Shown here one piece after another: positions 45,713-57,284 of a DNA stretch of 64,000 bases. How positions within the stretch are numbered: the first letter of the stretch is position 1; every line of letters begins with the position of its first letter. Below the pieces are notes generated by a model. It saw only the letters and a list, made by a program, of their open reading frames with translations, had not been told where the DNA came from and made no database searches. Both the position numbers and the translations under genes were made by a program. Source of the stretch: Phyto melanocephala. Taxonomy: Eukaryota > Arthropoda > Insecta > Diptera > Rhinophoridae. The stretch spans positions 73,403,578 to 73,467,577 of the forward strand of contig OW799233.1 in NCBI GenBank assembly GCA_941918925.1. The letters run 5' to 3'.

Positions 45713-46425
45713 TATTGCAAGTTCCTTCTATTAACCGGCATAGTTGCATTGACGATATCTGCCCTGGACCTTCCTCGATTTTCTCGTTAATGTTTGTATC
45801 ATTGAAGGTTTTCACATCGACATGTGGATCCTTCCACTTTGGACCCACCACTTCATCCTCAGAGTTAGCCAGCTGCTGGCAAACGCAATGATAGAGCTCA
45901 GAACGGCTTTTCTGAAGATCTGACTCTTTCCATTGTTCGCCAGGTCCACATCTAGAGGCTCCCGTATTTCTTCTAATCCTGGATACTGTCTGAACTAGTT
46001 CGTTGAGACTCGGACCGGTGTTTACTTTACGCAGGATGTGGGCGTAGGAACTATTCCCTACTAGCACTATGACAATCGCATCAAATTTCGTCCTTACTTT
46101 ATTGCGGTTCCCGTTTAACTTTTTTGTCTTTGGCTTAGACGGTTTTGCATTTGTAAACTCTCTTTGCTATAGGCTCTTTTGGTACTCCTACCGGTTTTTT
46201 TTTCTGGTTTTCTCTTGAATTCTTTTCTCTTTAGCCATGGCGAAGCTTGGGTTTTAAGCTCCTGGCGACCTCCTTCCCCTTTTCGTCATGATTTTCTATA
46301 GCCGAATGCATGTCAACCAAGTTCCGGATGCAGACGCCGAGTCTACGGAATGCTGTGGTTTCTGTGTTCGGGATTACTTCCGCCTCGTTGGATCCAGTCT
46401 TCTCGTACTGAAGTATTCTGGCCAA
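45713..46425 (-). pseudogene. R1-like ORF1 fragment, minus orientation
   Basis: From 46425 downward the minus strand reads MARILQYEKTGSNEAEVIPN, a basic Lys/Arg region near 46200, then NSSYAHILRKVN, SLNELVQTVSRIRRN and KTFNDTNINEKIEEG. The SYA..L.KVK...VSRIRR pattern is typical of R1-type ORF1 (gag-like) proteins. Shifts occur near 46100. The near-identical copy is 57821-58532. Confidence 0.65.
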
Positions 46426-46799
46426 ATCACAAATTCAACAGACGCTGCACATGCCAAATTAAAAGTGACATGTTTTTTTTGGAATTTCGCAATATCCTGT
46501 TTTTACCGTTATTTAAAATTAATACATTTTTCCCTTTCTTTTATTTGTTTTGTCTTTGTCATACCGATGAGAAATAAGTAAATTAAGATGTTAGTCACTA
46601 GCGATTAAAATAGACGCCTCTTATAAAATATATAAATAATTGAGCTGCCAGACAATTGTTACTAAAATTTTATAAGAGATATGAGAAATTTTGTTACATT
46701 AAAAATTTATTATAGGGTATGTAGGAAATACATAAATTTGACATTACAAAAGCTGGAAAAAAATTTAAAATTCAAATATGGCATTGACAATATTAGAGC

Positions 46800-48085
46800 A
46801 AAACAAGTAAGAGTGCTATATTCGGCCGTGCCGAATCTTATATACCCTTCACAACGTGTTGTCTCGCAATAACAGTAGTTTGTATCACCATTCATCTCAT
46901 ATGAAATACGTTCATACATATATAAAAACATCCCATTGTAAAATTATAAATTTACGTATGTATGTTAAAAAAAAAAATAAAAAAAAATTAAAAAAAAAAT
47001 AAATATGAATAATAAATATAAAACAAAAAAAAATAAAAAAAAATTAAAAAAAAGTAATTAATATAAATAATAAATATAAAACAAACCACAAATAAAAAAA
47101 AAATTAAAAAAAAAATAATAAATATATAAATATTATATAAAATAAAAATTTAAAAAAAAATTTTTTTCACAGCTGGGATTCGATGCCACGTTTACTCTAA
47201 CCAGTATACACGTTTGTATGTATGCATGTATGCATGTTGTTGTTGTAATGTTGTTTTTGTGAAAAAAAAAATCGAAGTGGTCGTGGTTTTTTGCTCATTT
47301 CTCAGTTTTTTATAAACCGATGCTTTTGATTTTCAATACCGATCTACTCCCGAATATTTCTGATATTTTAATACCACACCCGGGTACAGGTGATATCGGG
47401 GGGGCTTCAAAAAGTTGATTTCAACATACACACGGACAGACTAACAGAGCTTAATCGACTCCCCTATTCATTGGTTTTCAGAAAATATATACTTTATGGG
47501 GTCGGAAACGAAAATTGTAGAAATTTCACACGGAATGGCAAACCTATATATATCCTCTTTCACTGTGTGAAGGGTATAATGACGTATAACATTAAAAGTG
47601 CAAATTAAGACTAATAGCATGTTTCCACGACACATTCAATTACTTGATTTGCTCTTTAAATTACTTATGTGAATTACCCTGTTTTCACGACATATTGTTA
47701 ATTTGATTTGACAGTCTTCTTCGTCCTTTTTATACCCTTCACACTGTGAAAAACGGTATATATAGGTTTGTCATTCCGTGTGAAATTTCTACAATTTTCA
47801 TTTCCGACCCCATAAAGTATATATTTTCTGAAAGCTTATGCATAGGGGAGTCGATTACGGTATGTCAGTCTGTCCATGTGCCAACCGGATTTATAATTGT
47901 ACAATGGGATGTTTTTTTATATGTATGTTTTTTATATGTATGTTTTTTATATGTATGTTTTTTATATGTATGTTTTTTTTATGTATGTACGTATTTCATA
48001 TGAAATGAATTGTTATTGCATGACTACACGTTGTGAAGGGTATATAAGATTCTGCACGGCCGAATATAGCACTCTTACTTGTTTT
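46800..48085. mobile_element. Fold-back (long-TIR) element, copy 1
   Basis: Both ends read inward AAAACAAGTAAGAGTGCTAT, then a subterminal palindrome (ATTCGGC...GCCGAAT) and a TATATACCCTTCACAACGTG block. Inverted similarity resumes deeper (47398-47580 against 47729-47885), so most of the element pairs with itself. The left arm has an extra AT-rich insert (46960-47390). No transposase gene is present. Copy 2 lies at 58909-60165, and single ends lie at 23694 and 32341. Confidence 0.75.
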
Positions 48086-48409
48086 AATTTAAATTATCGT
48101 TTTGTGATGTGGCCAATAGTCTTCTAGACAAAACAACTTTCTTTGAAATTTTCTTTTTTGCTTTAATTTTATTTTTTTACTAGAAAATCCCTGATGTATT
48201 GAATTAAAAGTTAAGTCAGCGTTATGTTCTCATAGTTTTTACATGTTTTTATGGTTCTTATTAACTTTTTTTAAATAAAAATGTGATTTATTGAAGTAAA
48301 AGTTATGTTATCAATAAAAAAAAAAAATTACTGTTTTTTTTTTTGAAAAGTACTGTTTTTTCCCCTTAATGTACTTTTTTCACTTTTCATATATGGCAAC
48401 CCTAATCCG

Positions 48410-49062
48410 GCATATGTCACACAATTTTTTTTTATTTTCTCTTTAAATTTAAATAGTTTTTAAAAAACTTTAGAGCAAAAACTTTTTATTTATATTTTTT
48501 TAAAACGTTTTAAATCAACTGAAACTGCAAATTATTTATTTTATAACAAAAATGAAAAAATTTAGTTTGACAACTGAAGACAGGCTTTTTAAAAAAGTTG
48601 GTAACGCTCAAGGCGAATTCATACAGGTGAAATCATCAGCACGTGATGATGGGAAAACACAATGTCGAATTTTGTTGAATTCTCCTTGATTCCATTTATT
48701 AATGCAGGAATGGAAAATTAGATTTTGGATTCCGAATTAAAAATTGAACTTAATTGTGCTTTTTTGATAATAAATTTACCAAATTTATGTATATTTGTTG
48801 TTCCTCCACCATTTATAATGTGCTTCACAAACACATATCCTTTTTTTTAATAAAATTTTATTGAATTAAACATGTAAAAACAACTTTTCTATCCCTGTTA
48901 TACATATTGGCCTTGACAGAAAAAATCCCCTAAAAAGTTGCTTTGTTGTATCAATTCGCCGTTGCATATACCTGTATGAATATGCCTTGGTAACGCTCAA
49001 GGCATACCCATAAGGTATATGCATTGCGGCAACAAACACAACAATAAAAACACATGTATTTT
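48410..49062. repeat. MITE-like ~590-bp unit, copy 1
   Basis: It starts CCGGCATATGTCACAC. Near the middle it has AAGGCGAATTCATACAGG and near the end the rough inverse ACCTGTATGAATATGCCTTGG, spaced about 350 bp. The same unit occurs at 60482-61070 and 61071-61665. Confidence 0.7.
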
Positions 49063-49076
49063 CATACAGTACCAAA

Positions 49077-49222
49077 CAGATTTGGTTCTCCATGTTATTG
49101 GTGGAATGAGGAGATACGAAGCCTCAGATTGGAATGTCTAAGATCGAGGCGCAAGGCACAGCAATCAAGAGGAATTGAAGAATTCAGAGAACTTTGAAAT
49201 CAGCTCAAAACCACGTCAAACG
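49077..49222 (+). pseudogene. R1-like linker fragment at duplication junction
   Basis: It matches 52363-52508 (WWNEEIRSLRLECLRSRR frame) and ends 6 bp before the second LOA copy begins. Confidence 0.7.
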
Positions 49223-49228
49223 TCTCAG

Positions 49229-50035
49229 GCGACGATTAGGCGGAAGTTGAACGGGGTTCCAAAGATTGCTTGCATTGGTATATGTGGCGCGATACGTACC
49301 ACACCAACGCAAGCGATGGAGGCAATGCTGGGATTGCTGCGGTTGGACTTATTTCTAAGGGAGACGGCGGCAAGATAGGCGATTCGTATGCGAAGCGATG
49401 GCATGTGGTATCGGTTTTGGGGCATAGGAGAATCCTGGACCTCGTGGATAAAGAGGTTAGGGAGGCTCAGATGCCGATGGTGCGCATGAGTCGGCTGAAA
49501 GTGGTCGAAAGGCTACATCACACGCTCATGGCGGATGGATTCATGTACGATGAGTGCATGGAGAATGACATCAGTATCTTTACTGATGGGTCCTTTATGG
49601 ACGGAAGGGCAGGTGCTGGTGTGTACTCATCTGAGTTGCTGGGTAATGGGTTAGTGCGGGCGAGGATCTTTCTCTATAAACTTGCGAAGGTGTATGGAGG
49701 GAACCACGTGTAGATAGGCCCCTATGGTGCTCAGGGAGCCACTTGGCAGGGGTGCAGTGAAGATACTCGGTTTTAATCGGAGTATGATGAGCTGGATCGC
49801 ACACGTTTAAGTGTGAGTGCGATGGGGGACCTTAATTTGAGGGAGATGCTGGCGATTATAAAGGCCTGTGCGATGAGGATTGTCGACAAACACCAGTCGG
49901 CAGTGTGAAATCGTTTTCCTAGTCCAGAGCAAACGCTGGTTGTGGCGCGGGACTCAGTGATTGAAGGTATACTGATCGGTAGACACGAAATCACTGAGGA
50001 GCGAAGGGGGTCGAAAAGGGACCCGTGATAGTAGT
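49229..50035 (+). pseudogene. LOA-like ORF2 3' part, copy 2, with RNase H deletion
   Basis: It starts at the same base as the post-deletion LOA segment at 42148 (GCGACGATTAGGCGG). It repeats that copy but lacks 345 bp corresponding to 42559-42903, which removes the RNase H from FTDGSF onward to the stop. A further 11-bp deletion lies near 49672. Remaining domains are dead. Confidence 0.85.
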
Positions 50036-50109
50036 GGTCTTCTTCGATATTCCCCCTACATGTATTTATATATATATTTTAGTGACCGCGAATATGAAGA
50101 TTAATAATA

Positions 50110-51650
50110 TTAAAAATAAAAAAACTTTTTTAATAAATAAAGATTAGTATGGCCTATTTCCGGTAAAATGTTGTATGGGGGCTATACGAAATCACTTACC
50201 GATTCCGGTGAATTTTTGTATTCTGAGTAACTAACCTAAAAAAATCATATGCGTCAAATTTCATTCATTTATCTTTAAAAATGGAGTTTGCAAAGCAATT
50301 TAAATATTCATACGGGCAGACAAACGGATATCCCTGGAGTTTAAAAAAATGTTTTTTTTCAAACCCATTTAATACTACAAAACGAAAAAATAAGTGTTAT
50401 CTCTAACCCCTGAATTAAGAGCCGTTTTTAGCAATTTCAACCCAATGTGCGCAGTGTAAAAACTGGAGTGATATTACCGTGCTTAACGCTATAGTAAAAA
50501 TAATGTCGATTTTGATACTGCAACGAATGTCAACAGTAGTGGAACGAATTGTACGAAACTAACAGGCTGGTTTTAGGCCTAGAAAATAATGTGAATACTC
50601 TACTTATTACTATTAAGCAATCGGCAGAGTACAACACACTCTTATAACTGCTGTTCGTAGATTTTGAGACTGATTTTGACACAATATCCCGTTATTCTAT
50701 GTGGTCTTCACTAATTAGTAAAGACATAGCGGAAAAAATCGTCACCCTAATACGCAAGTTCTACAAAGATGCAGAGTGAGGTCCGATTCAATGGAAAAAA
50801 AGCCAACCCTTCATAACTACTGTTAACGTAAGGCAGAGGTGTATCATGTAACCCACATTATTTATTCTGCTTTTGGATTGTGAAATGAAAAAAATCAACA
50901 GGGAGGCTCCTTCCGGCATTCGATGAAATATGATAGAATACCTAAATGATATAGACTATGAAGATGACATACGTTTAATGCCCTACCGCTTTGCGGATAT
51001 TCAGGCAAAGCTAAAAGGACTCTCCGAGAACGTCAAAAAAGTAGGATTGAGAATTAACAGCAAAAAGACAAAGTTTATGCGGTTTTGAACTAATATAACC
51101 ACACCACTTGTTGTTGGTAATACAATATTTGAAGATATAGAATCCTGTAATTATCTCGGGTGTCCAATTACGAAGACGGTGTCTCTGCAGCCGATATTGA
51201 TGACCGCATTAACAAAGCGTTTCTCAAGTTGCACAAGGTTTGGCGCGCTAACAACTTATCCCAGAAGACCAAATTACGTGTATTCAATTGCAGCGTAAAG
51301 TCTGTGTTGTTATATGTTTTCAATACATGGAGCCTTACAAAATTAACCACGAAAAAATACAAACGTTCGTTTACCGGTGATATATAAGATAAGATATTCA
51401 ATGAAACCCTTTGGAACCAGGCACATTCTAAATTTGGCATTATTGTAAATGATATACAGAGACACCAGGGCTGCTCTAGACTGGAACCCTCAAGGTCAAG
51501 GCCAGCCTGGTCGACCACGTAATTCTTGAATCCGATCTATCAGAAAATAATATGAAGCTGCTCATCTTACATTGAACAAGGTTATGCTACTTGCCGGAGA
51601 TAGGAATAGATGGAGAGAATTCGTTGACGCCCTATGTTCCCTGTGAAAAT
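50110..51650 (+). pseudogene. RTE-type reverse transcriptase fossil, copy 2
   Basis: It carries the same remnants as 43440-44960, including ADIDDRINKAFLKLHKVWRA and RPGRPRNS. It shares the same stops, showing it decayed before the duplication. Confidence 0.78.
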
Positions 51651-51713
51651 TTAATCAAATATCTAATTTTGCATTTTTGTATGTATAATATTTAGGATAA
51701 ATAAAGGATATAT

Positions 51714-51715
<2 letters not shown>

Positions 51716-51785
<70 letters not shown>
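51716..51785. repeat. (TA)n microsatellite
   Basis: About 30 TA units. Copy 1 at 45029-45052 has only about ten, so the tract expanded or contracted after the duplication. Confidence 0.95.
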
Positions 51786-51786
<1 letters not shown>

Positions 51787-52214
51787 AAAGAGTAACGTGA
51801 CTGACTGACTGATTTATCATCGCACAGCCGAAACGCAAAGAGCTAGAGACATGAAATTTGAACAATCGGTTTCTCTTTAGATGTATAGCTCCACTAAGAA
51901 GGAATTTTTGGAAATTCGTACTTTAAGGGGATAAAAAAGGGTAAAAACGGTAATCTAATATCTGCTAAACTAAAAATGATACAAATTAAATTGAAAAAGT
52001 ATTGTAATTTGCACAAAAAATAAACTGACAGGTGTCTGGCCTTTTTGGAGTTTTCAACCACTAAGGGGAAAAAACGGGTAAAAACTATAATTTGATATTT
52101 TTTTGGTACCCTGCGTAACTTCCAAACACATAAAACTAGGAAAAAGGTTTAAGCTGTTTCAAGTAATCCGCGAAAAAATATTAATAAGAATTCAGCACTT
52201 TTTTTAAATTCGAG

Positions 52215-52737
52215 TTGCAAAATTTTCCAAAGTTGAAGGATCAACATGTCGATGTGAAAACCTTCAATCATACAAAAATTGACAAGGAGATCGAGGAAGA
52301 TCCAGTGCAGATAGCGTCAATGCAACTATGCCGGTTAATAGAACGAGCTTGCAATGCTACAACGTACCAAACAGATTTGGTTCTCCATGCTATTGGTGGA
52401 ATGAGGAGATACGAAGCCTCAGATTGGAATGTCTAAGATCGAGGCGCAAGGCACAGCAATCAAGAGGAATTGAAGAATTCAGAGAACTTTGAAAGCAGCT
52501 CAAAACCACAATAAAGAAGAGCAAAGGAGATAGCTTTAAGCGCTTCTGCAAAGAGGCAGATGCAAACACTTGAGGTACAGTATATAAGGTGGTAATAAAG
52601 AAGCTGAAATGCCCAGCGGCTTCTAGCCAACACTCCTACTGGGCATTGTATCTATTCTGTTACCATAACAGAGCAATTGGGTATACGTTGGCAGCAGGTT
52701 CACAGAGTGCAATATTTCCCCAGTCACGGAGGATGAG
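52215..52737 (+). pseudogene. R1-like ORF (ORF1/linker/RT start), 5' of LTR insertion
   Basis: It continues from HVDVKTFNHTKIDKEIEEDP through the endonuclease-RT linker and a SKGDSFKRFCKEADAN segment to an FPQ motif and VTEDE, exactly at the LTR boundary. The reading resumes at 56898 (ILQVGKEIGDNK). Confidence 0.72.
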
Positions 52738-53322
52738 TGTTTAAAAATGTATATTATATTATACAAATTTTAAAATATATGTTTCAAAAAGCGTCTGAAA
52801 AGGGATCGAAGTACAGTGGTTTTATATTTTAGGGCAAATAGTTTGTAGGGATCACAAACGTACAATTAACAAACTGACTGAATATCAATTTGTCACAGGG
52901 AAAGGGGGTCAATAATAAGACAACAGGAGGAGATACCTGATCTTCTATCAATTAATTGTACACAACAAAAGCTTCGTTTCAAACAACTTACATTCGTTTA
53001 TTTTATACTTATGTATATGGATGGGAAAATATAGAGTTCCTTTTAATGAGTCCGCTGGTGGAAATGTCTGGCCTCGTTGAACGTTGAAATGATAATCAAC
53101 CAACGAATAAACTTCATAACTTGGCGCTTTCGACCAAAAGACTCGTTATTTACAACTCGTTACAAATATAGAAATATGACAAGCAGAGATGGGAATATTA
53201 ATATTAATTTATACAAATTCAAATATATAAATGATATACAATAATTCAAAAAAAAGAAGAGCGAATACATACAAATTGGATTTAAATTCAGGAGTACAAA
53301 TGTATTTACACCGCTTTCAACA
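52738..53322 (-). repeat. 3' LTR of BEL/Pao-type element
   Basis: It starts TGTTTAAAAATGTATATT and ends CCGCTTTCAACA on plus. It matches 56340-56897 with more divergence than the copia LTR pair shows (roughly 8 to 10 percent with indels). Confidence 0.9.
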
Positions 53323-53353
53323 TACTGGGCCCCTTGGCCAGAATGGCCAATTA

Positions 53354-53906
53354 TTACAGAGTGTTGGCCAAACGTTCAAGGGCTCGTACTGCCCCTAACA
53401 AAATACGTCTTGGACTGGAGGTTGAAGGGCTTGAAGAACGCCTGATACGTTTTGTTACTCCATTAGTGTTGGAGGAAGTTGGTTGCTGTGTACGACAGCT
53501 TGACGAACGCCTGGTGCGATTTGTTGACCCATCGGTGAAGGAGCGAGTCTGTTGTGTAGAATGGTGGCGTGGACCTAGACGGTCCTGAACTCTCCCTCGA
53601 CGAGGACGTGAGACACGATGAGCAGTACGGTTTTTACTGGGTCGATTCATGAGATTCGAAGATGAGGCAGACCGTGTGGGTTTATGAAGCAAAGTATGGT
53701 GTGCCCAACCACATTTTTGGCACACGTCGGCAGATGTACACTCCTCCGTAGAATGTGACCTTGCCAAACAGTTCTCACAATAGCCCAGGATGCGGACCTG
53801 ATGTTGCCTTATTTCCACACTCATCTTTAAAAACGTTTTGCAGAACCTCAATGGATGAAACCGTGCACATACAAGACACTTGTGGACCGCTGGGTTTCTA
53901 GGAGCC
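53354..53906 (-). CDS. Gag-like protein with CCHC fingers, spliced 3' exon
   Basis: An open minus-strand frame follows a splice-acceptor-like CCCCACAG (AG at 53908-53907) and runs to a stop at 53354. It reads HKCLVCARFHPLRFCKTF, then YCENCLARSHSTEECTSADV, then CQKCGWAHHTLLH. This is the Cys/His arrangement and closing HHTLLH of BEL/Pao gag proteins, which package element RNA. The C-terminal 100 residues are Arg/Ser/Thr-rich. No ATG lies at the exon start, so an upstream exon is implied; it was not found. An ATG at 53824 (MSVEIR) is an alternative start. The frame is intact although pol is missing. Confidence 0.7.
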
Positions 53907-54238
53907 CTGTGGGGTAAAATGATTATTAGTAGATGAAAGAAGAGAAATAATAAAAATATTTGTAAGGTAATGAACTACGAAATTATTTGTATGGGAAACT
54001 ACGTGTTGTTATGGGTATGAGTGTATAGGGACTAAAGGAATTAAGTATGGCTTTCTAACGGCTCAGTCTCTACGGGTAAGACACAAAGCTTACTAATGGG
54101 CCTAGTAATGACCCCAACTGAGAAAATGAAGCTACTATTAGAGGGCTAAGTAACAAAGAATTTAATGAGCGATGGTACGGGTGAGTACAATTCAAGGCTT
54201 GAATTCTATTGGGAAGTTTATTAAAACCAAAATGTTCG

Positions 54239-55190
54239 TTCTGTGGGATACACTACTAAGGTGTTTATTTAAAATTTTATTAATTGCTGGGATACACGAC
54301 TAATATTTCTTAGTTTTACTAGAGATTAATTCAATTTATTGTTCACTGGGATTTGCGAATTAGGGTGTACAAATTTTCACAACAACTTTTCCTTCGCTGG
54401 AATATGCGAATTAGGATTTCTTTTAAAAAAAAAAAAAAAATTTTAATTTGGCTTTTTATGAAATAAATTCGCTGGGGTATGCGAATTAGGGTTTAAAAAA
54501 TTTTCCAAAATATTTTTTTTTTTTTTTCCAAAAAAATTCGCTGGGATATGCGAATTAGGGTTAAAAAATTTTTTCAAATGGTTTTCTTCCAAAAAAAATT
54601 CGCTGGGATGTGCGAATTAGGGTTTAAAAAATTTTTCAAAATAATTTTTTTCAAAAATAATTTTTTCAAAATTACTTTTTATCGAAAAATTCGCTGGGAT
54701 TTGCGAATTAGGGTTCAAAACAGTTTTCAAAAAAAAAATTTCATCAAAAAAAAAAAATTCTCGGGGGTATGCGAATAAGGGATTAAAAAAAAATTTTTTC
54801 CAAAATAACTTTTTTTTCAAAAAAATTCGCTGGGATATGCGAATTAGGGCTTAAAAAATTTCTCAAAATAACTTCTCTTCAAAAAATTCGCTGGGGTATG
54901 CGAATTAGGGCTTAAAAATTCTTTTTCAAAATAATTTTCTTATCAAAAAATTCGCTGGGGTATGCGAATCAGGGTTTAAAAAATTTTCAAAATAATTTTT
55001 TTTCTCAAAAAAAAAGTTCGCTGGGATATGCGAATTAGGGCTTAAAAATTTTTCAAAATAAATTTTCTTCAAAAAAATTCGCTGGGATGTGCGAATTAGG
55101 GTTTAAAAAAAAATTTTTTTCCTTTTTAAATAATTTTAATTTTCAAAATATTCGTCGGGATATGCGAATTAGAGTTTTGAAAAAAGAAAA
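54239..55190. repeat. Array of ~15 hairpin-forming repeats
   Basis: The core ATTCGCTGGGATATGCGAAT followed by TAGGG recurs at about 54239, 54284, 54342, 54393, 54468, 54537, 54599, 54690, 54758, 54826, 54887, 54951, 55017, 55078 and 55151, with 43 to 91 bp spacing. ATTCGC pairs with GCGAAT across an 8-base loop. Spacers are A/T runs of variable length. The array is inside the LTR element between its gag exon and 5' LTR. Confidence 0.93.
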
Positions 55191-56324
55191 TTTTAAATTG
55201 TTTTATTAAAATAAAATTGCCTTAAAGGGATTCACGAGCGATTTTTGGGGACAAAATTTCAAGGGCAGTGTGGCATCACCCCTGTTGAATATGTAAAAGC
55301 TTTTGTTTTAAGAGAGAAAACAAAGCTCTTTTAAAAGAATATTCGGTGATCTACTCTCTTACGTTCAATTGCACAAAAAAGTGGTTGATTTAAGCAACAA
55401 CAAAATACACTAATATTGCGGTAAAATAATCCAATGTATTTTGTTGCTGTTTTTCTCACCAAAATTTATCTATTAAGCCACTTTATTTTCAATATGTAAG
55501 TATGTTTTTATGTATGTATATATGTACATATGTATGTTTATCTATATGATATTATATACGTAGATATGTATGTATGTGTACATGATATTCTTTTTCGTGT
55601 AATTTTTTGCATGCATATGTATGAACTTATGTATGTATGTATACTACGATATCAATTTCATTTCCACTTACTGTTTGGATTCCTGGAGCAATTATGGGAT
55701 AGATTCAAATGTGGCACGTACTTACACCCACTATTCCAATTGTGGAAACTGGTTGGTTAAGCTGTTGACTGCTTTGTCGTTTGAAGGAAGACTGTGGTGG
55801 ACTATGTGGTGGTGTTGGGCTTATAGATGCTTTTGGTTTAATTTTTGGTTGTTTTTTTTCCGGTAGGTTGTGGCTGATGCTGTTGTATCTTAACACTTTT
55901 ATTGTAGGTACATACATATGTACATAGTATGTATGTATTTGGTATTTTTTTCCGTGTCAACTTCCGAACCAAGAACCTTAGTTTTAATTTGTAAACTTTT
56001 CACTTTTCTCTTGATTATTTTGTTGGTTTTTATTTTCTTGTTAGGATATTATTGTTTAACAATTATTCTAAATAAATTTAATTACTTTATTTACACTGTT
56101 TATTGTCGCTTTATTTTAAATATTCACTACAAACACACACTCTTGTGGCAAATATATGACTACTCAGTGCACAAGCAAGATGAATTATAATTTGCAGCAC
56201 AATAATATGGTGTTTTGGTTTTTTTTTTCTTTCAGCAAGAGAGATTAAGAGTTTTTGGACTGTATGTAGTATGTTTGTGTACGGGAGTTTTATTTTATCA
56301 AAATGATTATTACACCATTTCCAA

Positions 56325-56339
56325 GGATCGATAGGACCA
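56325..56339 (-). promoter_or_regulatory. Primer-binding site of BEL/Pao-type element
   Basis: The minus strand reads TGGTCCTATCGATCC immediately after the 5' LTR. The TGG start matches a tRNA CCA end. The tRNA species is not assigned. Confidence 0.65.
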
Positions 56340-56897
56340 TGTTTAAAAATGTATATTATATTATACAAGTTTAAAATCTATCTTTCAAAGAGTTTATAAA
56401 GGGATCGAAGTACAATGGTTTTCTATTTTAGGGAAACTAGTTTGTAGGGATCACAAACGTATAATTAACAAAGGGGGTCTATAATAAAACAACAGGAGGG
56501 GATACCTGATCTTCTATTAATTAAATATAAACAATAAGTGATTTGTTTCAAACAACTTACATTATTTTATTGAATACTTAGGTATGTATGCATATGTGTG
56601 ACAAAATGGGGAGTTCCTTTTAATGAGTCCTTTGGTGGAAATGTCTGGCCTGGTTGAGCGTTGAAAAGTTAATAAAACCAACGAATAAATTTCATAACTT
56701 GGCGCTTTCGACCAAAAGACTCGTTATTTATAACTCGTTACAAATATAGAAATATGACAAGCAGAGATGGGAATATTAATATTAATTTATACAAATTCAA
56801 ATATATAAATGATAAACAATAATTCAAAAAAAAGAGCGAATACATACAAATTGGATTTAAATTCAAGAGTACAAATATATTTACACCGCTTTCAACA
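56340..56897 (-). repeat. 5' LTR of BEL/Pao-type element
   Basis: It is the counterpart of 52738-53322, followed on plus by the ATGAG duplication. Confidence 0.9.
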
Positions 56898-57276
56898 ATG
56901 AGATTCTGCAGGTAGGTAAGGAAATCGGGGATAACAAGACACCTAGCCCAAGTGGAGTTCCTAACATTAGAAAACCGTTCAACTTCACCAGTTTGGATTT
57001 TATAACGGCAGCCCTAGAGAAACTAAACACGCCGAAGTACCTAGTGGGAATTGTGAATAGTTATTTTTCGAATAGGAAACTGTTCTACGCAACAGACGAA
57101 AGGCCACATATGTATGATGTCAGTTCAGGTGTTCCACAGGGTTGGGTTCTTGGTTCACTGCTATGAAATATAATATATAATGGAGTCCTAAGAACACAAC
57201 TACCAAACTCGACAGGGATAATCGGGTTCGCAGATGACAAAGTGATTACGAAACTAGTCTCTGTTTCTTCCATTGG
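56898..57276 (+). pseudogene. R1-like RT fragment, 3' of LTR insertion
   Basis: It continues the frame broken at 52737: ILQVGKEIGDNKTPSPSGVP, then after an internal gap SLDFITAALEKLN, DVSSGVPQGWVLGSLL and IIGFADDKVI. The FADD is the RT catalytic pair. SGVPQG..LG.LL and the FADD context resemble R1-type elements. A stop interrupts it near 57165, and it ends abruptly at about 57276, where the inverted copy begins. Confidence 0.78.
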
Positions 57277-57284
57277 TCTGGGAA

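Larger units (their letters stand above)
42148..49228. repeat. Segmental tandem duplication, copy 1 (7.1 kb)
   Basis: It matches 49229-61054 almost base for base over the LOA 3' part, the RTE fossil, the R1-like pieces, the fold-back element and the MITE-like unit. Copy 1 lacks 5369 bp present in copy 2 (52452-57820). The missing segment corresponds to the point 45712/45713, where two GG bases are shared at the breakpoints. Confidence 0.9.
52738..56897 (-). mobile_element. Non-autonomous BEL/Pao-type LTR element (gag only)
   Basis: LTRs of 585 and 558 bp (TG...CA) flank 3.0 kb, with ATGAG at 52733-52737 and 56898-56902. On the minus strand a primer site TGGTCCTATCGATCC follows the 5' LTR, and a purine-rich AAGGGGCCCA precedes the 3' LTR. 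The only gene is a gag-like zinc-finger ORF (53354-53906). No protease, RT or integrase is present. The interior also holds an array of short hairpin repeats (54239-55190). A gag-only LTR element of this kind must be moved by enzymes of a relative. Confidence 0.88.

Noticed and set aside
48866..49093. Minus-strand 75-codon ORF repeated at 60858-61076
   Set aside because: It is repeated only because it lies in the duplicated MITE-like unit. It has no recognisable domain.
54548..54820. ORFs within the hairpin array (Phe/Lys-rich on both strands)
   Set aside because: They are products of T and A runs and lack any family pattern.
54239..55190. Regular short repeats with variable spacers, superficially like a CRISPR array
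   Set aside because: Spacers are related A/T runs of uneven length, the repeats sit inside an LTR retrotransposon, and the genome is an insect's.
54239..55190. TTAGGG within each hairpin unit, resembling a telomere motif
   Set aside because: It occurs once per 60-bp unit and is never tandem. It is part of the conserved core GAATTAGGG.
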